A DNA stretch of 64,000 bases, taken from Omphiscola glabra (lineage: Eukaryota > Mollusca > Gastropoda > Lymnaeidae). This document shows, in pieces, positions 10,680 to 22,460 of the stretch; positions within the stretch are counted from its first letter, which is position 1, and every line of letters starts with the position of its first letter. Location: contig OZ024794.1 in assembly GCA_964017045.1 (NCBI GenBank), positions 5,120,329 through 5,184,328 of the forward strand, given 5' to 3'. The notes beneath the pieces are model-generated. The model saw only the letters and a list, made by a program, of their open reading frames with translations. It ran no database searches and was not told where the DNA came from. Both the position numbers and the translations under genes were made by a program.

Positions 10680-11173
10680 ATCTGTACACACATCATGTTT
10701 TCCCTCTTCTTCCATCTCTCTGAGTCCGTCTAGCTCTCTCCCCCTTCTTCTCTTTCTTTCTCTCTCTCAATCTCTCTCTTTGTCTGTCTGTCTCTCTCAT
10801 CTCTCTCTCTGTCTGTATGTCTCCCCCTCCTCTCTTTCTTTTTCCATCTCTCTATTTCTCTGGCTGTCTCTTTCTCTCTCTTTCACCTTTCTGTCTGTGT
10901 CTCCAGGTCTGTCTTTCTGTTCACTCTTTCTGTATCCATCTGTTTCTCTCTGCTCTTTATCTCTCTCTTTTTCTGTCCCCCCCCTCGCTCTCTGTCTGTT
11001 AGTCAGTCTGTCTGTCCCTCTCTTCTCTCTCTCTCTGTCTGTCTCAGCTCTTGATTTGTCTGTCCGTCTTTCTCCCCTCTCGCTCTCTCTGTCTGTCCAT
11101 ATGTCTGTCTCTCTCTCTCCTGTCTCTCTGTCTGTTTGTTTCTCCTTTGCCTCTCTCTGTCTCTATCTGTCAG
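10680..11173. repeat. TCTC/TCTG-rich low-complexity tract
   Basis: Nearly 500 bp of pyrimidine-rich sequence on plus (tctctctgtctgt and variants). It gives false open frames on both strands, rich in Ser/Leu or Arg/Glu. Confidence 0.95.
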
Positions 11174-11175
11174 TG

Positions 11176-11203
<28 letters not shown>
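11174..11203. repeat. (TA)n microsatellite
   Basis: Uninterrupted ta repeats of about 26 bp, directly after the pyrimidine tract. Confidence 0.95.
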
Positions 11204-11206
<3 letters not shown>

Positions 11207-11479
11207 GGGCACCTCATGAGATTGATATAGGAATGACAGTTACTTAAGTCGGCTGCATTGTGATCATTTATTTATGATCGCATATTACTACAATTATTAT
11301 TCTGACTCAATGATTGACAACCAGCTGTTAACGGTTCCTGTTATTCTAACTGGCTTACAAATTATAATTCTTTCTACATTTAACATGGGCAACCAACAAC
11401 GAAACTAAATAGCCAGAAATCTGAAGACATGCTACATTTATGTGTATAATTCCTCTTGTATATGTATAAATCTAGTCCA

Positions 11480-11830
11480 AGAACATCTTGTTTTTATGTG
11501 GTATTGTTTGTATACTACCACATCTTGTATTTCTCTGTGCCTAGTCTATGCAATCCCAAACATCTTGCACTTTTGTGTGCCTAGTCCATGCAATCCTAAA
11601 CATCTTGTATTTCGATGTGTCTTGTCTATGCAATCCTAAATATATTGTATTTCTGTGTGACTAGTCTCTGTAATGGAAGACAACTTGTATTTCTGCGCGA
11701 CACGTCTATGTAATCTTAGACCATCTTGTATTTCTGTGTGTCTAGTCTATGTACTCTTAGACCATCTTGTATCTCTGTGCGTCAAGTCTATGTAATATCG
11801 TAGTCAATCTTGTATTTGTATCGCGTGTGT
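11480..11830. repeat. ~40-bp degenerate minisatellite
   Basis: About nine diverged copies of acatcttgtatttctgtgtg followed by cctagtctatgcaatcctaa. The degeneracy points to an old array. The stretch before it (11204-11479) has no recognised feature. Confidence 0.85.
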
Positions 11831-12289
11831 CTAGATTAAGCCAACCTGGAACAATTCGCATCGATTGATTTAGGAAGAAGATTTCCACTGAAGTCTGCAA
11901 GTCCCATCTTCCACACCGGGTCGCGCTCGCTAGAAAATCCAATCAATACACCATTTACCAGCAGCACGCCCAGCCAACCGACGAATCAATAGTGCGTAAA
12001 ATGAAGCCGCAACAAGCTTAAAAAAACAAAAAGGCATTACTGCCTTTTCGCTCCGTCCAGTGTGCTCGCTTGGGAGTCGACAGTTCTCATAGTAATCCAT
12101 ACTGCTCTTTGTAAACACCACTATTCCTGTACTCTTAAAGCGATGCTGTGAATGTTGCGTACTTTACAAAACAAACCCGCACGGTGTGGGGGGCACCTTA
12201 AAAAAAAAATATCGGTCATGATGCTAAAAATATATTGATCGCGCTTGAGAGGTCACGTGCTGTGACGTCTGGGTATGGAATATGTCGTT
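11831..12289. other. No gene recognised
   Basis: Mixed-composition sequence with two ~60-codon minus-strand frames (11757-11942 and 11930-12121) that I cannot place in any family. It could be part of an unrecognised dispersed repeat. Confidence 0.4.
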
Positions 12290-12665
12290 TTGTGGGGCAA
12301 CGGTTCCCACACTAGATTTGATGGAACAACGTTTCCCACACAAGATTTGATGAACAACGGTTCCCACATTATTTTTGATGGAACAACGGTACCCACGCTG
12401 GAATTGATGGAACAACGGTCCCCACATTAGATTTGGTGGAACAATGGTTCCCACACTAAATTGACGGAATAGCGGTTCCCACACTAGAATTAATAGAAAA
12501 ACGGTTCCCACACTAGAATTGATGGAACAACGTTTCCCACACTAGATTTGATGGAACAGCGGTTCCCACACTAGAATTAATGGAAAAACGGTTCCCACTT
12601 CATATTTAATGGAACAAGGGTTCCCACACTAGATTTGATTGGACAACGGTTCCAACACTAGATTT
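12290..12665. repeat. 30-bp minisatellite
   Basis: About 12 copies of acggttcccacactagattt followed by gatggaacaa, with substitutions and small indels. Confidence 0.93.
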
Positions 12666-13010
12666 GAAAAGACGTCCTTAAAGAGTGAAGGATATCATGA
12701 CCATACTTATCTTCAATATTTTAAATTGAAAATACGTCACTAAATATAAAGATGATGAAAAATAAAAAAGTCCAATTATTTTATAAAAAATGGTGTGCGG
12801 AATTTAACCACCGCCCCCTTACAATTCAGAGTTGGCCCAGTTCATCAGAATTGACCTATTTTTTGGGGGTAAAACAATGAAATATTGAATCAAATAAAGT
12901 TCATATAGCATAAGACAAGAACATATATTATAAGACAAGTACATATATTATAAGACAAGTACATCATTGTAAAGAGTTAAAGTAAAAAATATCATGTTCA
13001 GAAACCTTTT
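12666..13010. other. AT-rich spacer, no gene recognised
   Basis: Contains three short copies of acatatattataagacaagt near 12,920-12,965; otherwise nothing recognisable. Confidence 0.4.
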
Positions 13011-13389
13011 CAATGGACTACGATGAGTCGATTGTTTTGTCACGTGATAAGCGTAAGTACGAGTAAGACTTCCGTTAGGCTGTCTGCAACACACTAGTCG
13101 CTCACACATTTTTCTTCAAACAACTTTCTTCCTTTAATCATAACTGAATTATAATTATTGTCACATTTATGAATGTCATTTAAAAAAACACGTGTGAATA
13201 TTTTGAAAAGTAAAATGTTTAATTAACATTGGGGAAGTGCTGATGGAGACAAACATTTTCCTTTAAAATTAATGATAATAGCTGATCAGCTGTTATCTGT
13301 TGTTATGTGTTGTTATGTGTAGCATAGGCTACCGAAGGCTTACCCGTATCACGTGACAAAACTAGGAAGTGACTCATCGTAGTCCATTG
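13011..13389. mobile_element. MITE with ~50-bp imperfect terminal inverted repeats
   Basis: The left end caatggactacgatgagtc is mirrored exactly by gactcatcgtagtccattg at the right end. Further inside, ttttgtcacgtgata is matched by tatcacgtgacaaaa. Length is 379 bp, with no coding capacity. I see no clear target duplication, so the superfamily is undetermined. Confidence 0.75.
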
Positions 13390-13449
13390 TCGTGTACATA
13401 TTGTTTTGAAAAGGGACCTCGGTCGACCTAACTATTAATTTAAGATACA

Positions 13450-13830
13450 GACGTGACGTAAAACCTGCTCGTGGTGTCATAGCCTGCTCGTGGCGTGATA
13501 GCCTGCTCGTGGCATCATAGCCTGCTCGTGACGTCATAAGGTGCTCGTGACGTCAAAGCCTGCTCGTGTCGTCATTACCTGCTCGTGGCGCCAAACCCTG
13601 CTCGTGACGTCATAACTGGCTCGTGACGTCATAGCCTGCTCGTGTCGTCATCGTCTGCTCGTGACGTCAAATACTGCTCGTGTCTTCATAATCTGCACGT
13701 GTCGTCAAAACCTGCTCGCGACGTCATAAACTGATCGTGACGTCGAAAACTGCTCGTGACGTCATCATCTGCTCGTGACGTCAAACCCTGCTTGCGACGT
13801 CATAACCTGATCGTGACGTCGTTAAGCTGA
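13450..13830. repeat. 19-20-bp minisatellite rich in CRE-like TGACGTCA
   Basis: About 19 copies of cctgctcgtgacgtcataac and variants. Roughly half keep the full palindrome TGACGTCA, the consensus cAMP-response element; others have GTGGCGTC or GTGTCGTC. No gene start is evident next to it. Confidence 0.93.
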
Positions 13831-13929
13831 CAGACTGAAGAGCTACAGAAGAGCGGCGCTTTTCCGAGCGCTCATTATCTGTGACATATGTTCTCCGAAA
13901 TGAACCTTTCCTTTTTAAATATTATTATC

Positions 13930-15235
13930 GTCCGGCATCTGCGTGTCATGGAACATTGGCATACAAACGCAAGACACAATATGTGTGTCATGGAATATTA
14001 AAGTACAAACACAAGACACAATATGTGTGTCATGGAGCATTGGCATACAAACACTTGCCACAATATGTGTGTCATGGAACATTGGCATACAAACACTGAC
14101 ACAATATGTGTGTCATGGAACATTGACGTACAAATACTTGACACAATATGTGTGTCATGGAACATTGGCATACAAACACCAGAATGGAACATTGACGTAC
14201 AAACACAAGACACAATATGTGTGTCATGGAACATTGGCATACAAACACTCGACACAATATGTGTGTCATGGAACATTGACGTACAAATACTTTACACAAT
14301 ATGTGTGTCATGGAACATTGGCGTACAAACACAAGACACAATATTTTTGACATGGAACATTGACGTACAAATACTTGACACAATATGTGTGTCATGGAAC
14401 ATTGGCATACAAACACCAGACACAATATTTGTGTCATGGAACATTGACGTACAAACACAAGACACAATATGTGTTTCATGGAACATTGGCGTACAAACAC
14501 CAGACACAATATGTGTGTCATGGAACATTGGCGTACAAATACTTGACACAATATATGTGTCATGGAACATTGGCATACAGACACTAGGCACAATATGTGT
14601 GTCATGGAACATTGGCGTACAAATACTTGACACAATATATGTGTCATGGAACATTGGCATACAGACACTAGGCACAATATGTGTGTCATGGAACATTGGC
14701 GTACAAACACAAGACACAATATTTTTGTCATGGAACATAGACGTACAAACACTTGACACAATATGTGTGTCATGGAACATCGGCGTACACAGACAGGACA
14801 CAATATGTGTGTCATGGAACATTGACGTACAAACACAAGACACAATATGTGTGTCATGGAACATTGGCGAACAAACACACGAAACAATATGTGTGTAATG
14901 GAACATCGGCGTACACAGACAGGACACAATATGTGTGTCATGGAATATTCGCGTACACAGACAGGACACAATATGTGTGTCATGGAACATTGAGGTACAA
15001 ACACACGAAACAATATGTGTGTAATGGAACATCGGCGTACACAGACAGGACACAATTTGTGTGTCATGGAACATTGACGTATAAACACAAGACACAATAT
15101 GTGTGTCATGGAATATGGACGTACAAACACACGAAACAATATGTGTTTAATGGAACATCGGCGTACACAGACATGACACAATATGTGTGTCATGGAACAT
15201 TGACGTACAAACAGAAGACACACTATGTTCGACTC
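13930..15235. repeat. 42-bp minisatellite array
   Basis: About 31 copies of a 42-bp unit (acacaatatgtgtgtcatgg, aacattggcgtacaaacaca, ag), with several sub-families (cttgacac, caagacac, cacgaaac, cagacaggac). The unit is 14 codons without stops, so long false frames run through it on both strands. Confidence 0.97.
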
Positions 15236-15659
15236 CTGTAACAATACAGATCAAAGCTACAAGTAAACTTGTTAATTAATGCAGAACGCAGAATACACGC
15301 CTGCAAATACAAGTCGACTTATGTTGTGACTAATCACAGTCATTTAGTTTTGGCAGCGAACTCGATGGTTTAAAAAAAATAATCATCTTATGATCACTGT
15401 ACATAATACGCTGTACAGAATACACCGTACAGAATACACTGTATAGAATACGCTGTACAATAAAACACGAGTCATGAATAGCTTTGATTTTACACACTAA
15501 ATTATTTAAAGCAACTATTCCGTAGCGGTTACCTTTTATCAGAAAAAATGTTATCCGAAACATCCACAGCCTCAAATAGTTTGAAAGATCGACACTCAGC
15601 TCCATTCAATTGTTAATGTGCCATTCAATGCATGCAACCAATGTATACTGGAGAAAAAT
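15236..15659. other. Spacer with short palindromic repeats
   Basis: No gene recognised. 15398-15460 holds four copies of a ~16-bp unit (gtacagaatacactgt type). Confidence 0.5.
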
Positions 15660-15890
15660 GTTAAATGATGTCCTTTTGTGTCCTATTTATGTCTGATTTG
15701 TTTTATTTATGTATGATGTGTCCTATTTATGTCTGATCTGTCCTATTTATGTGTGATGTGTCTTATTTATGTCTGATGTGTCCTATGTATGTCTGATGTG
15801 TCCTTTTCATGTCTGTGTCTTATTTATGTCTGATGTGTTCTATTTATGTCTGATGTGTCTTATTGATGTCTGATGTGTCCTATTTATATT
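15660..15890. repeat. 20-bp minisatellite
   Basis: About 11 degenerate copies of ctatttatgtctgatgtgtc. Confidence 0.88.
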
Positions 15891-16275
15891 TGAGTGTGTG
15901 TGCTTGTGTGTAGGTGTCTGAGTTTGTGTTTGAAAGTTTGTGTATGTATGTGAATGTGTTTGAGTATGTGCGTGGGTGTTTCAGTCTGTGGTTGAGTGTG
16001 TTGGTGACTGTGTGTTTGAGTATGTGTGATTATATGTTTGAGTGTATGTATGTGAATATGTGTTTGTATTGTGTGTGTTTGATTTTGTGTGAATGTGCAC
16101 GTGAGTGTGTGTTTGAGTGTGTGCGTGAGTGTGTGTGTTAGTGAGCATGCGTGTGAGTGTTTACGTGACTGTGTGTGTTTGAGTGTATGTTTGATTGTGT
16201 GTATGACTGTGATTTTGACTGTGTGTTTGTCTATTAGACTGTGTGTTTGACTGTGTGTTAGACTGTGTGTTTGGG
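15891..16275. repeat. TG-rich low-complexity tract
   Basis: Irregular gtgtgtttgagtgtgt sequence, probably a decayed TG/TTTGAG repeat. Confidence 0.9.
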
Positions 16276-16384
16276 TTAGCTACTTCACATTCAAAGAGTA
16301 TAATAACGTATCACAGTTTAATTTTGACATAAATATATCACACGATTTTAAATGTGACTAGTTTTGACATCATTGAGAATTGAC

Positions 16385-16740
16385 CTGATCATAAACCTAA
16401 ACCTAAACCTAGACCCAAATATAAACCTAAACCTAAACCTAAACCTAAACATAAAGATAAACCTAAACCTAAACATTTACCTAAACTTAAAACTAAACCT
16501 AAACCTAAACATAAACCTAAACATAAACCTAAACATAACCCTAAACATAAAACTAAACCTAAACCTAAACCTAATCCTAAACATAAACATAAACCTAAAC
16601 ATAAACCTAAATATAAACCTAAACATAAACCTAAACCTAAACATAAACCTAAACCTAAACATAAACCTAAACATAAACCTAAACATAAACCGAAACATAA
16701 ATATACACCTAAAGATAGACCTAAATCTAAACATTATTTT
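16385..16740. repeat. Hexameric CCTAAA/CATAAA telomere-like array
   Basis: About 58 hexamers of cctaaa interspersed with cataaa. The reverse strand reads TTTAGG, one base from the metazoan telomere repeat TTAGGG in phase-shifted form. It could be an interstitial telomere-derived array or an unrelated hexamer satellite. Confidence 0.93.
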
Positions 16741-17084
16741 AAAAAAAATGGTATATCCATTACGTATTACACTATTAAGACAGTTCAATAACTTAACTCA
16801 CCATGTCTAGTAATCACGCTGTCACAAAAACATCATAATGTTGTCTAAATACTACTACACTCGTAGGCAATCTACTACTCTACCTTGAGAACACATCCAA
16901 ATGTAATATACAACACAGCAACTACCAGCTGAATAAAAGAAACAAAATTACTTACTGAATTTACAATACACTTTACCAAATATTTGTATAACACAAAAAT
17001 ACCAGTTGAATTTAAACACAAAACTACAACTACAAGTTGAATATTCAACGCAAAATACCATCTAGACATACATCATTAGAGACG
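16741..17084. other. AT-rich spacer, no gene recognised
   Basis: Contains diverged fragments related to the neighbouring array (taccagctgaataaa, taccatctagacatac) but no gene. Confidence 0.4.
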
Positions 17085-17638
17085 TAACATGTATCAAATT
17101 ACCATCTAGACATACACCATGACAGAAGTAACATGTATCAAAACTACATCTAGACAAACAAAATTACAGAAGCAACATGTATCAAAACTACCATCTAGAC
17201 ATACAACATTACAGAAGCAACATATATCAAAACTACATCTAGACAAACAAAATTACAGAAGCAACATGTATCAAAACTACCATCTAGACATACAACATTA
17301 CAGAAGTAACATGTATCAAAACTACATCTAGACAAACAAAATTACAGAAGCAACATGTATCAAAACTACCATCTAGACATAAAACATTACAGAAGTAACA
17401 TGTATCAAAACTACCATCTAGACATACAACATTACAGAAGCAACATGTATCAAAACTACCATCTAGACATACAACATTACAGAAGTAACATGTATCAAAA
17501 CTACCATCTAGACATACAATATTACAGAAGTAACATGTATCAAAACTACCATCTAGACATACAACATTACAGAAGTAACATGTATCAAAACTACCATCTA
17601 GACATACAACATTACAGAAGTAACATGTATCAAAAAGG
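17085..17638. repeat. 45-bp minisatellite array
   Basis: About 12 copies of acatgtatcaaaactaccat, ctagacatacaacattacag, aagta. A shorter variant lacking cc and reading caaacaaaatt alternates at the left. The 15-codon unit yields a false frame (MYQNYHLDIQHYRSN). Confidence 0.95.
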
Positions 17639-18010
17639 ACGCACTTTATCTAGGCTGACAAACAAGAAACTCCAGTCGAGAATTTATGAACATTTTTTTA
17701 TGCAGATATTCAATTTGGTTTTCAATATTACATTTGATAAAAAGAACAAATATTGAATGCATTTATTGATAGAACTATTCAAACAATCAAGAAATCATTT
17801 GAACGTTGTTCATCAAGTTTTTAAATAATCCTTCGAAACTAGTTTGATCAAGTTTTGAACCTTGCACCATTTTCTCTCACGTCTCTTGCATCTAACAACA
17901 CGACCACTCCAACAGGAAACAGATAGAAATAAATAACAGCCCCAGGGTGGTGACGGTCATCACAAGAATTATTGGAAACTTTCAGTTTAACACCCTTGTG
18001 ATCATTGAGT
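17639..18010. other. No gene recognised
   Basis: AT-rich single-copy-looking sequence without recognisable coding or RNA features. Confidence 0.4.
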
Positions 18011-18260
18011 GTGTCAGTTGAATGTCATGAGTTGAATGTCATTAGTTGAATGTCATGAGTTGAATATTATGAGTTGAGTGTCATGACTTGAATATCATTA
18101 GTTGAATATTATGAGTTGAGAGTCATGAGTTGAGTGGCATGAGTTGAATGTCATGAGTTGAATGTCATCAGTTGAATATTATGAGTTGAGTGTCATGAGT
18201 TGAGTGGCATGAGTTGAATGTCATTAGTTGAATGTCATCAGTTGAGTGTCAGGAGTTGCA
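18011..18260. repeat. 14-bp minisatellite
   Basis: About 17 copies of gagttgaatgtcat with gagttgagtgtcat and gagttgaatattat variants. Confidence 0.9.
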
Positions 18261-18375
18261 CAGTCTTTGAATGATTAAAATAGAATTTTGAGATTGACAT
18301 CACTGTTAATTGCAAGTGCCTACCTTTTTTTCAATTCTAAAACCCATTATTTTCATCAATAAATCATTATCAAAG

Positions 18376-18450
18376 CACATTTTGGCGCCCCTAACTGGTC
18401 GGGCGCCAGGGAATATATGCCCCCCTGCCCCCCCCCTAGCTACGCCTCTG
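18376..18450. mobile_element. Fragment of a GCGCCCC-rich hAT-like MITE
   Basis: ggcgcccctaactggtcggg followed by cccccctagctacgcctctg resembles one end of the MITEs at 35034 and 42761. Only one terminus is recognisable, so the left limit is approximate. Confidence 0.5.
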
Positions 18451-18929
18451 GTCGACGGCCTGGAAGAGTGAAATTTACCAAAATGTTTTCATTTTTTCCT
18501 CCAAATGTTCTGGAGATCCCAGTATGAAAATATGACAGTAGAACATCATGAGCACAAACATATGGGGGTGAGGGGAGGAGCCATGTCATGAAACATGATA
18601 AATCTGATTTTTCTTAAGAGATCGTCCTATACTATCTGTGAGCCTGAATGCCATAGTATGTTTGGGGTAAATAATCATACTACTTATAGCAAGTTGCCTC
18701 ACTGAATAGTTATTGTATCTGTCATTCACCAATAATTTGAAATGAACGGATGACATGTTCTTAAACTCACACACTAATCCTGTCGTTGAGTGTCCGAATC
18801 ATGTGATCCAGTAGTCCCGTTAGCTGAGGTCAAGTTGACTCTTCACCAGGCAGGTCCTTACATTTCTTATTGAACTAGGAACGGATGAACTCCCCAGAGC
18901 GTTAGTGATGTCTTCGTAACACCAGGACC
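18451..18929. other. No gene recognised
   Basis: Mixed sequence; small frames on the minus strand have no known domain. Confidence 0.4.
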
Positions 18930-19118
18930 AGGGAGCTAGATGAAAGACAACACGTAGCCGTTGTGCTGTATTACCTGGAGACTAGATGACAGGACAACTC
19001 ACTGCCATTGTGGTGTGTCACCTGGAGACTAGATGGCAGACAACACATTGCCATTGTGCATGAAAGCCCGAAATTAGGACATGTGCTCACTGTGTGTGTG
19101 TGTGTGTGTGTGTGTGTA
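18930..19118. repeat. ~50-bp triplication followed by (TG)n
   Basis: Three diverged copies of acctggagactagatgacag followed by acaacacattgccattgtg, then a TG dinucleotide run at 19089-19118. Confidence 0.8.
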
Positions 19119-19682
19119 CTCGTTACAAGTGTGTTCGAAAGAAATAAAGGAATACGTAACATCCGGTTTAGAAATGTTCTTAATCTCATTACGCCATTTC
19201 ACAATAATATTATCAAACATAAGATAAGCCATTTATAAATAAACTTTCACATGAGAAATAGCTCATCAAGACTTAAAAGTTAATCAGTTTGCCAAGATCA
19301 CCATTATAGTTAAACATAAATTAAATCACACATATTAAAATGTAAAAATATAGATTAAAACTCCTTAAGGAATGTCTACAAGTACAGCAAAGAAAAGTCA
19401 CATTCTTTTCTCAGCATATTGCAGCATTCTAGATAAGTAGCAAAGATCTAGGCCAGGCGTCTTAGGCAAATACTGAACGTACAATGAAAGCAAAAGTTTT
19501 CACTAAGATGATACAGGACATGATGGTATTTAATATGAAAGATATTGAGCATTTGAAGCGGATGAAATCATGATAGATGACATTTGTCAAAATGACACGA
19601 GTAATGAAATGTGATAATAAATAAACCAGTGATGACAAACTGAATACTAGTTCTTGGTACTTGAAGCACATGATGGATGTAG
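19119..19682. other. AT-rich spacer, no gene recognised
   Basis: No domain, RNA gene or repeat recognised. Confidence 0.4.
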
Positions 19683-19895
19683 TCATGATGACGCCGACAC
19701 ACGTGTGATTAGACCGACACATGAGTGCGATGTCACAGACACACGTGTGATGTCACTGCCACGCGTACGATGACACCGACACACACGTTTGATGCTCCAC
19801 TGACACACGAATGATGACTCTGGCACACATCTGATGCCACTGACACGCACATGATGACACTGACATAGTTTTGATGGCACTGACGCATATGGTGA
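19683..19895. repeat. Degenerate ~20-24-bp repeat
   Basis: About nine diverged units built on gacacacgtgtgatgtcact. It contains several cacgtg E-box-like sequences. A run of about 18 C residues follows at ~19953-19970. Confidence 0.75.
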
Positions 19896-20047
19896 GAGGA
19901 TGAAAGATGTGGTTGATATGTATCAATTACTTAAATTAATCACTCAACGATTTCCCCCCCCCCCCCCCCATTTTGTGAAGCCTCCAAATTTTGTTTTCGC
20001 GGTAGTTGTTGTGTAAAATGGTATCACGTGATACCCGCCCAGCCTCG

Positions 20048-20926
20048 TTATATACAAGGTGAGTACGTCTTGAGTTCACTGAACACGTCCGTAAAGAAGC
20101 CCGGATCCCTGTTGAGCCTCAGCATGCTGGAACTATGCTTGTTGACCACCACCAGACATCTGTCCCAGAACCTGTCCTTGTTCTCCTCCACCAGGAACGG
20201 CTTGAGGGGGTAGCTGATCTCGTTGCCCATGTACGAGTACGAGAGGTACAGGCAGGTGAGCACGTACGCCTGCAGGTCTTGCTCGTGGTGGACATCGCCC
20301 GAGGGCAGGTCCCGCAGGAGCAAGAAGATAAAGACCACGTTGGCCGGGTTAATGAAGGCAATGTCCTGCCAGCCCTGCAGGAGCAGTGACCTGTCCACGG
20401 ACCTCAGCCACAAGATGGCGTCGGAAGCCTCGAATCTTTTCAGACGTTTGCACTTCCGTTTGAGAAACTCACCCAGACACTTGAGGAGCTCCGATGTGGA
20501 TGCCTGGATAACTGTCCTCTTAGGGCTCGGGGGTTTATCCAATTTTTTAATCGACGTGGTCTTAACCGGAACGGGAGGGTCCTCGGGAGCCGCCTTGAGG
20601 TTGTAGCACGAGACGGACTTTTGGAAGTTGTTCAGATTAAAATTTTCGATGTTATAGTTCGTGTCGAATTTCGAGCCATGAAGGAATGCGGAATTCGACA
20701 ATTTCATCAAATTTTTATCTTTCTTCTTGGGGTTCACGGTGAACTTCTTCCAGCTGAGCGCGCTCAGAAATATCGAATGACGTTTAACACTTTTATCCTT
20801 ACCGTTGGGATTGACGTTGTTGTTGTTTTTCTGGTTGTTGAGGACCTCGTAGTTGTAGTTGTTAACGTTGATATCCTCGCCCAGGGGCCGGCGCGAAGGC
20901 GGAGAAAGTGACAGGACGGTGCCCAT
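20048..20926 (-). CDS. CDK5R1: Cdk5 activator 1-like protein (p35/p39 homologue)
   Basis: Single-exon, 292-residue regulatory subunit that binds and activates the kinase Cdk5, mainly in neurons, at membranes. The N-terminus MGTVLSLSP is that of p35/p39, with Gly2 for myristoylation. A basic patch follows ([15 protein letters not shown], ~48-62), as in p35. The Cdk5-binding cyclin-like domain runs from ~141 to 290, with [40 protein letters not shown] and [20 protein letters not shown] all strongly conserved. The C-terminus is shorter than in vertebrate p35. I chose the ATG at 20926 over the in-frame one at 20998 because only it exposes Gly2; it has A at -3 and G at +4. Other animals also have an intronless gene. 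The KPPSPKR stretch at ~131 is a possible proline-directed phosphosite. Confidence 0.95.
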   Translation of the reverse strand: MGTVLSLSPPSRRPLGEDINVNNYNYEVLNNQKNNNNVNPNGKDKSVKRHSIFLSALSWKKFTVNPKKKDKNLMKLSNSAFLHGSKFDTNYNIENFNLNNFQKSVSCYNLKAAPEDPPVPVKTTSIKKLDKPPSPKRTVIQASTSELLKCLGEFLKRKCKRLKRFEASDAILWLRSVDRSLLLQGWQDIAFINPANVVFIFLLLRDLPSGDVHHEQDLQAYVLTCLYLSYSYMGNEISYPLKPFLVEENKDRFWDRCLVVVNKHSSSMLRLNRDPGFFTDVFSELKTYSPCI

Positions 20927-21600
20927 GATGACAAAATGGCGGAGACCAAACCGAGGACGTATCGGTATCTGCCGGCCTCGATGACTCACACACTCCACAG
21001 GCTGGCACCAGCAGGAACAAACACTTGTTTCATTTCACGAACACGAGAAGACACTTTTGAATAAGATTCAACCTCGCCCGTTCCTCGTCTAGGAGACACA
21101 CAACATTGAAGTCACACACGTTGGTAGATACACTTAGGCCAATTAAGCGTTATACTATAAAAAAAAATGTGTCCAGACGTTGGTGTCACCTTAAAGACCA
21201 GAGGTGTGTACTCGGGGCCTGGCGGGTTGTGTCGTCACTACCACTTGTGCCATCTCGCAGAATCCCAGCAGCCGCGGACATTAACATATTGAAGGAAGGG
21301 GGGATGATGTCATTGCCATGGCGACCGTGGCAGCAGCCAATCGCGTCGCTTCTAGTTGTATCGATCTTCATCCACAGGTCTATCCGCTCAGAGAGGCCAG
21401 GTAATGGAGGAGTTATTGGAGGATTCGATGAGTGAGCAGCCACTCCTTCATAAGAACAGGAAGTGGAGACTCAAAATAGCAGGACACAACTCAATTTATG
21501 AAAATAATTATCAACAAAACGACACACGCCCCTCTCCTCTTGCAAACCTCTTTGTGTCTTATTTATCAGAAGCAGTATCAAATGAGGTCACGTGATCTAG
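20927..21600 (-). promoter_or_regulatory. Upstream region of the CDK5R1-like gene
   Basis: Sequence 5' of the minus-strand start codon. It is more GC-balanced than its surroundings and free of minisatellites. A TATA-like stretch (ttatagtataacg) lies at about 21150-21162 on the minus strand, roughly 225 bp before the ATG, with an inverted CCAAT box (attgg) further 3'. The assignment is inference; no transcript evidence can be seen. Confidence 0.3.
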
Positions 21601-21899
21601 ACAAATCTATGTCTCTTAAAACGTCTTAATATTAAAACTGTAAATTCATCTTTCCATTAAAATTGAAATTCGACCTTAAATTCAACTTAAATTCGAGTTA
21701 AAATTCGAGTTAAAATTAGACTTAAATCTCTAACCGACCTGGTTTGTCGTTATGTTAAAGGAGACGCTGGCGAGCGTGTAGGGATGGACGAGTAGGGTTG
21801 GGTGAGGTGTGGACATGTCTGGTACGGATCGATGCCATGAATCAAGTGTTGGGTTGGGTAGAGGCATTCTGTGTTGTCGGGGTCCGTGTTGAGGGAAGG
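21601..21899. other. No gene recognised
   Basis: 21650-21735 holds a few copies of an aaattcgagttaaaatt-like unit; the rest is unremarkable. Confidence 0.4.
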
Positions 21900-21919
21900 G
21901 GAGAGCCAAGGTTTTTTGC

Positions 21920-22460
21920 TGTACATATATATGTGTATGTGAGTAATATGTATTTGTGAGTAATATGGTTTGTGTATGTGAGTAATATGTATTTGTGAGT
22001 AATATGGTTTGTGTATGCGAGTAATATGTATTTGTGAGTAGTATGTATTTGTGAGAAATATGTATTTGTGATTATAGGTCTTTGTGTATGTGAGTAATTT
22101 GTATTTGTGTATGTGAGTAACATGTATTTGTGGGTAATATTTTTTGTGAGTAATATGTATTTGTGAGAAATATGTATTTGTGAGAAATATGTATTTGCGA
22201 GTAATATGTATTTGTGTATGTGAGTAATATGTATTTGTGAGTAATATGTATTTGTGTGAAATATGTATTTGAGAGTTATATTATTTGTGTATGTGAGTAA
22301 TATGTATTTGTGTATGTGAGAAATATGCATTTGTGTATGTGAGAAAAATGCATTTGGTTATATGAGAAATATGTATTTGTTTATGTGAGAAATGTGTATT
22401 GTTTAAATTAGAGATATGTATTTGTTTATGTGAGTAAGATGTATTTGTGTATGAGAGTAT
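21920..22460. repeat. Degenerate ~14/22-bp minisatellite
   Basis: Mixed units tatgtatttgtgagtaa and tatgtatttgtgtatgtgag. Their reverse strand gives a false Thr/Ile/His-rich frame. Confidence 0.88.

Noticed and set aside
11757..12121. Two ~60-codon minus frames as a small gene
   Set aside because: No recognisable domain, no splice partners found, overlapping different frames.
13881..15244. Frames up to 390 codons over the 42-bp array
   Set aside because: Open on both strands and in several frames at once, as expected of a stop-free 42-bp unit rather than a gene.
20764..21443. Other frames over the CDK5R1-like gene and its upstream region
   Set aside because: They overlap the strongly conserved minus-strand coding frame or its GC-rich upstream sequence and show no family features.
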